Shown one piece after another: positions 1 to 5,497 of a stretch of DNA of 7,154 nucleotides. The first letter of the stretch is position 1; each line of letters starts with the position of its first letter. The stretch comes from a bacterium UBP15_UBA6099 (GTDB lineage: Bacteria; UBP15; UBA6099), in NCBI GenBank assembly GCA_002435745.1, contig DIWT01000039.1:1-7154 (forward strand), given 5' to 3'. The notes beneath the pieces are model-generated. The model searched no databases. It was not told the DNA's origin and saw nothing but the letters and a program-made list of their open reading frames with translations. Both the position numbers and the translations under genes were made by a program.

Positions 1-9
1 GTCGCTTGA

Positions 10-222
10 TTGAACAGCATTGGATCAGATTTGAAAGATGTGGAAAACATGATTAAACCAATTGAAAACGCTAAGCGCGCAAGATTTTTGAAAATACAAT
101 GCGTGGACGAAAAAAAAGCGACTATTCAAATGTCTAAAGAGCTATATGATCTTGCGTTAACACACCTATCTAAAGATTTGATAATAGTTGAAGAATGCAA
201 CTTCAATTATGTAACAGAATAA
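10..222 (+). CDS. Hypothetical protein fragment (probable 3' end of a broken or frameshifted gene)
   Basis: This open frame encodes up to 70 residues from TTG at 10, or 57 from the first ATG at 49, and is not recognised. The product is charged and soluble-looking, with no membrane segment, signal peptide or cysteine motif. An in-frame TGA at 7-9 lies directly before the TTG, and neither start has a convincing Shine-Dalgarno sequence. The frame opened at base 3 runs through the first 50 bases before stopping at about 54. The most economical reading is the C-terminal end of a larger gene whose frame was broken near the window edge, but a genuine small gene cannot be excluded. Codons are A/T-rich, unlike the genes from 666 to 6244 and like the SIR2-like gene at the far end. 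Confidence 0.35.
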   Translation: MNSIGSDLKDVENMIKPIENAKRARFLKIQCVDEKKATIQMSKELYDLALTHLSKDLIIVEECNFNYVTE

Positions 223-412
223 TACTCGACCATTTTGAAGGATAGATAACCATAGAACAGAACTTGGCTGAGTAAACTAGCAAAGTCTGAGAGCAAAGAA
301 CAGTAGTATATATATTCAAAGGAACACACAAGGAGAGTTTGCTGAGTATCGCATAGATTCAGTCAATGTGAAGTAGACGCTTGATTTGAGAGATGGCGAA
401 AAGCGGGTAAGT
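223..412. other. AT-rich non-coding stretch
   Basis: I see no gene, tRNA or clear promoter here. The stretch is AT-rich with scattered stops in all frames. It ends where the inverted composite repeat begins (413). The 9-mer CGCTTGATT occurs at 3-11 and again near 378-386, too short to interpret alone. Confidence 0.5.
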
Positions 413-424
413 CCCCGTTTTTCG
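397..424. terminator. Terminator-like hairpin
   Basis: CGAAAAGCGGG (397-407) pairs with CCCGTTTTTCG (414-424): eleven pairs including one G-U, with a six-base loop. The A-run and T-run lie within the stem, so it could act in either direction. It lies downstream of the fragment at 10-222 and straddles the left edge of the inverted repeat copy. Terminator function is inferred from shape only. Confidence 0.35.
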
Positions 425-470
425 TAATGCTTTGACATGATAAGCGCCAAAGCTGGAGGCGCAGCCCTAA

Positions 471-522
471 GGAAAAGGGGGACATTCAGCGCTGATTATC
501 GCGATGAGTGTCCCCGTTTTCC
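471..522. repeat. Palindromic element nested inside repeat copy R3
   Basis: GGAAAAGGGGGACA (471-484) and TGTCCCCGTTTTCC (509-522) are inverted repeats of 14 bases with one mismatch, separated by 24 bases. It lies exactly where R3 departs from the other copies, between the GCGCAGC loop and the AAAAGTTTAGG linker. Small GGGGACA/TGTCCCC palindromes of this style resemble REP-type elements that RAYT transposases can mobilise. That assignment is inference; no transposase is present in the window. Confidence 0.55.
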
Positions 523-558
523 AGAACAACATAAATTGAAAAGTTTAGGAAAAGGGGC

Positions 559-596
559 TTGGGGAAAGAACCCTTTTCAAAGGTTTTTTCCCCCAA
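559..596 (-). terminator. Hairpin downstream of the SDR operon
   Basis: A long imperfect hairpin pairs TTGGGGAAA (559-567) with TTTCCCCCAA (587-596) around an inner CCCTTT/AAAGG stem. It lies about 70 bases past the stop of the minus-strand SDR gene and is followed on that strand by CCCCTTTTCC. It is part of repeat copy R3, so it could terminate this operon while belonging to a dispersed family. There is no classical long U-tract, so termination is only probable. Confidence 0.4.
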
Positions 597-665
597 CCGC
601 CAGAGGCGAAAAAACACTCTTTCATTTTTCGTCTTTAAATCGTTTTCCAGATAATTCGCGTTCAA

Positions 666-1394
666 TCACATTTTCGAGTAGAGGAAGTCGGGCATGTGGC
701 GAAGAGCGATGCCGACGGCGCGCCATTTCGGCGGGATGTAGGCGATGGATTTGCCCCGTTCGACGGCGTCAACGATGAACCCGGCGGCGGCTTTGCTGGA
801 GCACAGCCAGAACATGCCTTTCTGGCCTTCCGTCAGAGGAGTGTCCACGAACCCGGGGCGGATGTCAGTGACGAAGATGGGGAGTTTTCTTTTGCGGGCG
901 TTGAGGCGGAGCGATTCCAGATAGACGCTGGCGAATGCCTTTGTGGCAGGGTAAGCCGGGTTGCCCGGCTCGCCCCGGAGCGCGATCACGGATGACACGC
1001 CCGCCAGCTTTCCATAGCCCTGCTTCAGAAAATGCCTGTACGCCACGTTGCACATCGCGGCGAACCCCGTCACGTTGATGTCGATAGTTTCTTTCTCAGG
1101 CTCCCAATCCAGATCCCTGTTAGGCCGGCCTGTGCCCGCGTTGATGACAGCCACGTCCATGCCGCCCATCTCGGCGATGAGGGCCTCGAACTCGGCCATC
1201 GCCCGCTCCGGGACGGATGCGTCGAACGTCCGCGTGTGGCACTCCCCGGACATGCAAGACCTGACGACTTCGAGGTTAGCGCTGTTGCGCGCGGTTATGC
1301 CGACCACGCAGCCGCGGCGGCTGAACTCGTCGGCGACGGCCGCGCCGATGCCTTGGCTGGCTCCTATTATCACGACTTTCTTTTTATCGCTCAT
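666..1394 (-). CDS. Short-chain dehydrogenase/reductase (SDR family)
   Basis: This 242-residue protein has the full classical SDR signature and normal family length. Visible features are the nucleotide-binding GASQGIG at residues 11-17, NAG at 85-87, a catalytic Asn in DINVTG (N107), the active-site serines in VSSV (S134/S135), YPATK giving Y148 and K152, and PGFVDTP at 180-186. It should be a cytosolic NAD(P)(H)-dependent oxidoreductase of a keto or hydroxy compound. Arg36 after strand two (ITARN) is compatible with NADP preference, but this is weak evidence. The substrate cannot be read from the sequence. The ATG at 1394 is preceded by AAGGAG (1406-1411), 11 bases away. The gene starts 33 bases after the zinc-ribbon gene ends and is probably co-transcribed with it from the promoter at 1826-1854. 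The last 30 or so residues are the least conserved part of the family. Confidence 0.92.
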   Translation of the reverse strand: MSDKKKVVIIGASQGIGAAVADEFSRRGCVVGITARNSANLEVVRSCMSGECHTRTFDASVPERAMAEFEALIAEMGGMDVAVINAGTGRPNRDLDWEPEKETIDINVTGFAAMCNVAYRHFLKQGYGKLAGVSSVIALRGEPGNPAYPATKAFASVYLESLRLNARKRKLPIFVTDIRPGFVDTPLTEGQKGMFWLCSSKAAAGFIVDAVERGKSIAYIPPKWRAVGIALRHMPDFLYSKM

Positions 1395-1427
1395 CTTCGT
1401 GCGGTCTCCTTGTCGCGCGGCGGCGGT

Positions 1428-1793
1428 TCAGCCGGGCTGGCGTTTTGCCACTTCTTCGAGGAAGCGTATCGCGAAAAGCATCGCGCCCAGAAGGGCGGCG
1501 ACGGCAAGAACGGCGCATCCCATCATGAAGAACCGCATCTTCCCGCCCAGTTCCGGGTCGGTCAGGATGGAGCGGCTCTTTTTGGTCGACACGCGCTTCT
1601 TGAGGGCGTCAAACTGGGCCTCGAAGTCCTTTAGGGCGCGCTCGGAGGCCGGAGACGGAGGTTTCGGCGCGGCGTCCGCCGGGATTGGGGCGCGGGGGGC
1701 ATCGCCGCTCGTTGCGGCTCCGCATCCCGGACAAAACCTGAATCCGGGCGACAATTCCGCTCCGCATTGTGAACAAAATCCCGGGCCGGTCAT
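1428..1793 (-). CDS. Zinc-ribbon protein with C-terminal membrane anchor
   Basis: The 121-residue product starts with a zinc-ribbon of two CxxC knuckles (C7, C10 and C21, C24; FCSQCG and FCPGCG). A proline/alanine-rich linker follows (about 30-50), then a charged, probably helical stretch (51-75), and one hydrophobic segment at about 88-110. That layout predicts a small tail-anchored membrane protein with its zinc-ribbon in the cytoplasm. Such ribbons are common in uncharacterised bacterial membrane proteins and do not define an activity; metal binding is inferred from the four cysteines. The ATG at 1793 has AGAGGA (1803-1808) nine bases upstream. It is the first gene of the minus-strand operon. 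The SDR gene follows closely, but no functional link is evident beyond co-transcription. Confidence 0.8.
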   Translation of the reverse strand: MTGPGFCSQCGAELSPGFRFCPGCGAATSGDAPRAPIPADAAPKPPSPASERALKDFEAQFDALKKRVSTKKSRSILTDPELGGKMRFFMMGCAVLAVAALLGAMLFAIRFLEEVAKRQPG

Positions 1794-1825
1794 TCCGCAG
1801 CGTCCTCTCTCATGGCTTCGGCTCG

Positions 1826-1854
1826 ATTATACCGCCGGAGAGCGCGAGTGTAAA
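1826..1854 (-). promoter_or_regulatory. Sigma70-type promoter for the zinc-ribbon/SDR operon
   Basis: On the minus strand, TTTACA (1849-1854) and a perfect TATAAT (1826-1831) are separated by exactly 17 bases. Transcription should start near 1819, giving a leader of about 26 bases that includes the AGAGGA ribosome binding site. It is the best promoter match in the window and lies just outside the tandem repeats. Confidence 0.75.
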
Positions 1855-1870
1855 ACGGGAAGGTTGAAGC

Positions 1871-2066
1871 AATTAAAGATGAAAGAGTTGGGGAGGAGTT
1901 TTCGCCTTCGGCGATTGGGGAAAAACCCTTTGAAAAGGGTTCTTTCCCCAAACCTCTTTTCCTAAACTGTTCACTCTAGCGCCAAAGCTGGAAGCGCAGC
2001 TCCAGCTTTGGCGCATATCATGGCAAAGCGTTGCGAAAAAAGGGAATTGGCAACGCGTCGCGCGCG
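1871..2066 (+). repeat. Composite hairpin repeat, copy R1
   Basis: First of two tandem direct copies, spaced about 216 bases apart. In order: a short hairpin TCGCC-TTC-GGCGA (1902-1914); a long hairpin at 1915-1951 (TTGGGGAAA with TTTCCCCAA, ACCCTTT with AAAGGGT); a linker CCTAAACTGTTCACTC; a perfect 14-bp hairpin at 1979-2014; TATCATGGCAAAG; a 7-bp GCGTTGC/GCAACGC stem; and a CGCGTCGCGCGCG tail. By eye, 1900-2065 and 2116-2280 differ at about 15 of 166 positions. It carries no gene; frames crossing it in either direction are not credible proteins. Confidence 0.9.
1979..2014. repeat. Perfect 14-bp inverted repeat with 8-base loop (R1)
   Basis: GCGCCAAAGCTGGA (1979-1992) and TCCAGCTTTGGCGC (2001-2014) pair perfectly around the loop AGCGCAGC. 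The loop is the exact reverse complement of the loop at 2208-2215 in copy R2. Confidence 0.9.
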
Positions 2067-2085
2067 GCTATCTGTGCCCGCTTTT

Positions 2086-2280
2086 CGACAAAGACGAAAA
2101 AACAGGAGAAGGTTCTTTCGCCTTCGGCGATTGGGGAAAAACCCTTTGAAAAGGTTCTTTCCCCAAACCCCTTTTCCTAAACTTTTCACTCTGGCGCCAA
2201 AGCTGGAGCTGCGCTTCCATCTTTGGCGCTTATCATGGCAAAGCATTGCGAAAAAAGGGGACTGGCAACGCGTCGCGCGC
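2086..2280 (+). repeat. Composite hairpin repeat, copy R2
   Basis: Second tandem copy, with the same order of hairpins as R1. It starts with the ACAAAGACGAAAAA lead-in, also present in R3 and partly degraded in R1. The long hairpin (about 2131-2166) lacks one G relative to R1. The 14-bp hairpin (2194-2229) has one mismatched pair and its loop is inverted relative to R1. The GCATTGC arm of the last stem has one mismatch. It ends directly at the -35 element of the methyltransferase promoter. Confidence 0.9.
2194..2229. repeat. 14-bp inverted repeat with flipped loop (R2)
   Basis: GCGCCAAAGCTGGA (2194-2207) and TCCATCTTTGGCGC (2216-2229) pair with one mismatch. The loop GCTGCGCT (2208-2215) is the reverse complement of the R1 loop. 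Confidence 0.9.
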
Positions 2281-2309
2281 TTGCCCGCCCGCCGCGCGCT
2301 GTGTACAAT
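2281..2309 (+). promoter_or_regulatory. Promoter candidate for the methyltransferase-LUD-pfkA genes
   Basis: TTGCCC (2281-2286) and TACAAT (2304-2309) are separated by 17 bases, four and five matches to the sigma70 consensus. Transcription would begin near 2316, giving a leader of about 22 bases with the GGAGG site. It begins at the base after repeat R2 ends and faces away from the promoter at 1826-1854. Confidence 0.5.
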
Positions 2310-2323
2310 TCTCTCAAGAATTG
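2306..2323. promoter_or_regulatory. Inverted repeat over the -10/start region (possible operator)
   Basis: CAATTCT (2306-2312) and AGAATTG (2317-2323) form a perfect 7-bp dyad with a CTCA spacer. It overlaps the -10 box and predicted start point and ends three bases before the GGAGG ribosome binding site. A repressor bound here would block transcription; in RNA only a weak hairpin could form. No regulator is encoded nearby, so function is inferred from position. Confidence 0.35.
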
Positions 2324-2337
2324 CCGGAGGATATATC

Positions 2338-3384
2338 ATGGACTGTCGAACGAGCTTAAAAACAGGCGCGGACATCACATCCGCGATGAGGGCGCACCGG
2401 GTGGCGGACGCGATATCGGCGGGGGTGGAGCTTGGGGTGTTCGACGCGCTTGCCGCCGGCGGCATGTCAGCCGCGCAGACCGCCCGCAAGATCAAATGCT
2501 CCGCGCGCGGCTGCGAGATTCTCATGAACGCGCTAGCGGCGGTCGGACTGCTGAACAAAAAGGCGGACGCGTTCAGCCTGACTCCTCTTGCTAAAAAGCA
2601 TCTTGCGTCCGGCTCGCCGGCAACAATGGCGAGGATGATATCCCACTCGACGAACACGCGGCGGACGTGGATCGACCTGCAGGACGCGGTGAAGACGGGC
2701 AGGCCGATTCCCAAGACGCCGGAGCGGATGAAGAAGTCGCGCGAGCGGCAGCAGGACGATTTCATTCTGGCGATGCGGGACATGTCGCGCGGCCCGGCGG
2801 TCGATCTGGCGGCGGCGCTCGACCTCTCCCGCGTCGAAAACGTCCTCGATGTCGGCGGCGGGCCCGGCTCTTTCCTCTTCGCCATGATCCGGCGCAAGCC
2901 TTCCATCCGGGGCGTCATATTCGACCTGCCGCAGACCATCTCCATCGCCGACCGCCTCATCACACAGGAAGGCTTCTCCGACTCCGTCGGCACGATGTCC
3001 GGCGACTACAATGTCGACGACTTCGGCGACGGCCTGTTCGACCTAGTCCTGATGTCCAGCATCATCCACATAAACTCGCCCGCGCAGAACAGGAAGCTGA
3101 TTAAGAAGGGGTTCCGCGCGCTGCGCCCCGGCGGCTCGCTTGTCGTTCGCGACTTCATGCTGGACGACACGAAAACGGCCCCTGTGGACTCCGCGCTTTT
3201 TTCGGTGAACATGCTGGTCAACACCGAGGGCGGAGCCTCGTATTCCAAGTCGGAGATACGCTCTTGGTTCGCGGGCGCGGGCTTCGAGCGCGTCAGGTAT
3301 TTCGAGCTGCCTCAGCGCGCCGACATCTGCGTCGGCTTCCGCCCGGCGGCGAAGAAGTCGGCAACCCCTAAGAAAAAACGATAG
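2338..3384 (+). CDS. SAM-dependent O-methyltransferase (methyltransferase_2 type)
   Basis: The 348-residue product has the two-part build of the caffeate/hydroxyindole O-methyltransferase-like family. An N-terminal winged-helix dimerisation domain (about 16-90, with ISAGVELGVFDAL and FSLTPLAK) precedes a Rossmann SAM-binding domain. The latter shows motif I VLDVGGGPGS at 169-178, FDLP at 195-198, SGD at 221-223, SSIIH with H244 where the family often has its catalytic His, and LRPGGSLVVRD at 262-272. It probably moves a methyl group from SAM to a small-molecule oxygen (or another heteroatom); the acceptor is unknown. The ATG at 2338 is chosen because GGAGG (2326-2330) lies seven bases upstream. 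The frame stays open back to 2008 but only through repeat DNA. The C-terminus is a lysine-rich tail. It is first in a run with the LUD gene (55-base gap) and pfkA. Confidence 0.85.
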   Translation: MDCRTSLKTGADITSAMRAHRVADAISAGVELGVFDALAAGGMSAAQTARKIKCSARGCEILMNALAAVGLLNKKADAFSLTPLAKKHLASGSPATMARMISHSTNTRRTWIDLQDAVKTGRPIPKTPERMKKSRERQQDDFILAMRDMSRGPAVDLAAALDLSRVENVLDVGGGPGSFLFAMIRRKPSIRGVIFDLPQTISIADRLITQEGFSDSVGTMSGDYNVDDFGDGLFDLVLMSSIIHINSPAQNRKLIKKGFRALRPGGSLVVRDFMLDDTKTAPVDSALFSVNMLVNTEGGASYSKSEIRSWFAGAGFERVRYFELPQRADICVGFRPAAKKSATPKKKR

Positions 3385-3391
3385 CGGCGAA

Positions 3392-3418
3392 GGGCCGTCC
3401 CGAGCCGGACGACGGCCC
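3392..3418 (+). other. Intercistronic hairpin
   Basis: GGGCCGTC (3392-3399) and GACGGCCC (3411-3418) form a perfect 8-bp GC-rich stem with an 11-base loop, between the methyltransferase stop and the LUD ribosome binding site (AAGGAG, 3429-3434). No T-run follows, so it is not a standard terminator. It could stabilise or partly attenuate the message. Confidence 0.45.
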
Positions 3419-3439
3419 ACTCCCGCCGAAGGAGCGGCT

Positions 3440-4090
3440 ATGAAGGAAAAAATTCTGGCGGACTTCCATCGCAAGCGCGCCGGGCGCGTCATCGAAAATA
3501 TGAAACGCAGGAACATAGACGGCGCGTACTTCCCGGACAGGCGCGGGGCGATCTCGCACATCTGCGGGCTGATCCCCGCCGGGGCCACCGTCGGGCTGGG
3601 CGGCTCGGTCACCATCGTCGAGTCCGGGCTGGTCGACGCCCTGCGCGGGCTTGACGCCAAGTTGCTGGACCGCTACAAAGACGGCGTCTCCCCCGAAGAG
3701 GTCTTCGAGATGCGCCGCCGCGGCATGACCGCCGACGTGTTCATCGCGAGCTGCAACGCCATTTCATACGACGGCAGGCTCGTCAATCAGGACGGGCTAG
3801 GCAACCGCGTGGGCGGCATTATCTTCGGCCCGGAAAAAGTCATCCTGATGGCGGGCATGAACAAGCTCGTTCCCACCGTCGAGGACGGCGCGCGCCGCAT
3901 CAAGGAATACGTCGCCCCGCTTAACAGCGTGCGTTTCGGCGCGGACACGCCGTGCGCGCGAACCGGGTTCTGCGACGACGAGGCGTGTTTTCCGCCGTCG
4001 AGAATCTGCAACCAGTTGACGGTCATCGAGGCGAGCGCGGCCCCCGGCCGCATCACTGTCGTTCTCGTAGGCGAGGAACTCGGATTCTGA
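3440..4090 (+). CDS. LUD-domain protein (LutC/DUF162-like)
   Basis: The 216-residue protein matches the stand-alone LUD domain in length and motifs. These include GLGGSVTIVESGL (52-64), MTADVFIASCNAIS (96-109), the GRLVNQDGLGNRVGGIIFGP run (112-131), MAGMNKLV (137-144), and a C-terminal cysteine cluster C172, C178, C183, C190 in the TPCARTGFCDDEAC region. The domain is known from LutC/YkgG-type proteins, associated with lactate oxidation. However, LutA and LutB (the iron-sulfur partners) are not in this window, and single-gene LUD proteins like this one lack an assigned reaction. The four cysteines suggest a metal or cluster site, which is inference. The ATG at 3440 follows AAGGAG (3429-3434) by five bases. 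It sits 35 bases before pfkA and is likely co-transcribed with it. Confidence 0.85.
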   Translation: MKEKILADFHRKRAGRVIENMKRRNIDGAYFPDRRGAISHICGLIPAGATVGLGGSVTIVESGLVDALRGLDAKLLDRYKDGVSPEEVFEMRRRGMTADVFIASCNAISYDGRLVNQDGLGNRVGGIIFGPEKVILMAGMNKLVPTVEDGARRIKEYVAPLNSVRFGADTPCARTGFCDDEACFPPSRICNQLTVIEASAAPGRITVVLVGEELGF

Positions 4091-4125
4091 CTGTCCGCCC
4101 ATCCCTCTCATAGGAGGCTTGCTTA

Positions 4126-5226
4126 ATGGCAACCACCAAGAAAATCAAAACGATAGGCGTCCTCACCGGAGGCGGAGACTGCCCCGGCCTCAACGCGGTC
4201 ATCCGCGCCGTCGTGAAAACGGCCTACACTCATTACGGCATGGAAGTCCTCGGCATCCGGGACGGCTTCGAGGGCCTCATCCACGGCAAACAACACATAA
4301 TGAAACTAACGCCGGACGCCGTGCGCGGCATACTCCCGCGCGGCGGAACCATCCTCGGCACCACCAACAGGGGAAACCCCTTCGCGTTCGTCCCCGCAGG
4401 CTCCAAAGCCAAACCGAAAAACATGTCCCGCGCCGCCATCGCGAACTTCAAGGACCTCGGCCTCGACGCCCTCGTGGTCATCGGCGGCGACGGCTCTCTG
4501 GGCATCGGCCTCGACTTCTTCAAACTCGGACTCCCCGTCGTCGGCATCCCGAAAACCATTGACAACGACCTGTCCGCCACCGACTACACATTCGGGTTCA
4601 ACACCGCTGTGAACACCGCCACCGAGGCCATAGACAAGCTGCACACCACCGCCGAAAGCCACCACCGAATCATGTTCCTCGAAGTGATGGGGCGCAACGC
4701 GGGCTGGATCGCGATGGAGTCCGGCATATCCGGCGGCGCGGATATCATCCTGATACCCGAAATCCCGTACGACATCAAGACGGTCTGCCGCAGAGTGGAA
4801 GCCCGCAGCCGGCACGGAAGGATGTTCAGCATCGCCGTCGTCGCCGAAGGAGCCAAACCGCTAGGCGGCAAAGAGGTATACGCGGACGAAACCGCGCGGC
4901 GGCTCGGCGGCATCAGCCACTCCATCGCACGCGACGTCGCGAAACTCACCGGACACGAAACCCGCGTCACCGTGCTCGGACACGTTCAGCGAGGCGGCTC
5001 CCCGTCCGCGTTCGACCGCCTGCTGGGAACCCGCTTCGGCGCGGCCGCCGTCAAACTCGTCGCCGACCGGCAATTCGGGCGCATGGTCTGCCTGCGCGGC
5101 ATGAACATCGAGTCCGTCACCCTCGAACAGGCCACAGGCGTTCTCAAAACCGTCCCGCCGGACGGCGAACTCGTCCGCGCCGCCCGCGACGTCGGCATCA
5201 CTCTCGGCGACCCCGCCCGCGACTGA
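4126..5226 (+). CDS. pfkA: 6-phosphofructokinase
   Basis: The enzyme phosphorylates fructose 6-phosphate to fructose 1,6-bisphosphate in the cytosol, the committed step of glycolysis. The 366-residue protein shows all family blocks: TGGGDCPGLNAVIR (14-27), GGDGS (120-124), PKTIDND (142-148) with catalytic D146, MGRNAGW (188-194), and GHVQRGGSPSAFDR in the C-terminal half. The Gly at 123 (E. coli Gly104) is the ATP-type residue, since pyrophosphate enzymes carry Asp there. Lys143 replaces E. coli Gly124 and is the residue seen in pyrophosphate-dependent and several atypical ATP-dependent enzymes. ATP is the better guess for phosphoryl donor, but the mixed signature deserves an assay. It is about 45 residues longer than E. 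coli PfkA, including extra sequence at about 85-105. The ATG at 4126 follows TAGGAGG (4111-4117) by eight bases. It is last in the methyltransferase-LUD-pfkA run. Confidence 0.95.
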   Translation: MATTKKIKTIGVLTGGGDCPGLNAVIRAVVKTAYTHYGMEVLGIRDGFEGLIHGKQHIMKLTPDAVRGILPRGGTILGTTNRGNPFAFVPAGSKAKPKNMSRAAIANFKDLGLDALVVIGGDGSLGIGLDFFKLGLPVVGIPKTIDNDLSATDYTFGFNTAVNTATEAIDKLHTTAESHHRIMFLEVMGRNAGWIAMESGISGGADIILIPEIPYDIKTVCRRVEARSRHGRMFSIAVVAEGAKPLGGKEVYADETARRLGGISHSIARDVAKLTGHETRVTVLGHVQRGGSPSAFDRLLGTRFGAAAVKLVADRQFGRMVCLRGMNIESVTLEQATGVLKTVPPDGELVRAARDVGITLGDPARD

Positions 5227-5296
5227 GCGCCGCGCGCGAACGGGAACGGAACGCCTTTGCGTTATGCCGAACGGCGAATATTAAACATTGAAAGGA

Positions 5297-5350
5297 GCCG
5301 GTTTTGAGAGGAACGAAGTTCATCAAAACCGGCGCGCCGGGAGTTTTTTT
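5297..5350 (+). terminator. Hairpin and T-run downstream of pfkA
   Basis: GCCGGTTTTGA (5297-5307) pairs perfectly with TCAAAACCGGC (5323-5333), with a further GAAC-GAA-GTTC stem inside the loop. A second self-complementary block CCGGCGCGCCGG (5329-5340) shares bases with the first stem and is followed after GAG by seven T (5344-5350). The T-run makes a rho-independent terminator for pfkA plausible. The two overlapping pairings could instead be alternatives in a leader for the crotonase gene. Confidence 0.5.
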
Positions 5351-5497
5351 CGGAAGGGGCGCGGGGAAACCTGTTTTTTGCAAAAAAATGGTTTCACCGC
5401 AAACACATGGAAATTCTTTAAACATAAACATAATCGATAAACTTAATCGCCGCGCGCGGAGCGCCGCGCCGACAACCATCTCCGGAGGATTGCCGCA

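Larger units (their letters stand above)
413..640 (-). repeat. Composite hairpin repeat, copy R3 (inverted)
   Basis: Read on the minus strand, this matches the tandem units at 1871-2066 and 2086-2280 block for block. From 640 downward come the AAAGACGAAAAA lead-in, the small CGCC/GGCG hairpin, the long GGGGAAA...TTTCCCC hairpin (559-596), the CCTTTTCCTAAACTTTT linker, one arm GCGCCAAAGCTGGA (445-458 on the plus strand), then the ATCATG-CAAAGC-TT-CGAAAAA block. The second arm of the GCGCC hairpin is missing and replaced by an unrelated palindrome (471-522). The CGCGTCGCGCGC tail seen in the other copies is absent, so this copy is truncated at about 413 against AT-rich DNA. Confidence 0.8.

Noticed and set aside
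1..412. Possible tRNA, attachment site or CRISPR repeats in the AT-rich edge
   Set aside because: No cloverleaf, no regularly spaced repeats and no flanking direct repeats longer than 9 bases were found.
433..438. Perfect TTGACA -35-like hexamer
   Set aside because: No -10-like sequence lies 16-18 bases downstream, and it is inside repeat R3 (other copies read TTGCCA there).
437..778. Plus-strand open frame of 113 codons
   Set aside because: It runs through repeat copy R3 and into the antisense of the SDR gene, has no ribosome binding site, and its residues mirror repeat DNA.
2008..2337. 110-codon upstream extension of the methyltransferase frame
   Set aside because: It is translated repeat DNA; the GGAGG-preceded ATG at 2338 fits the family's N-terminus.
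1971..2993. Minus-strand frame of 340 codons
   Set aside because: It is antisense to the methyltransferase and the R1/R2 repeats, with no recognisable motif; high GC content lengthens shadow frames.
5225..5469. Direct repeat GAGCGCCGCGC at 5225-5235 and 5459-5469
   Set aside because: It is 11 bases of low-complexity GC in GC-rich DNA, likely chance.
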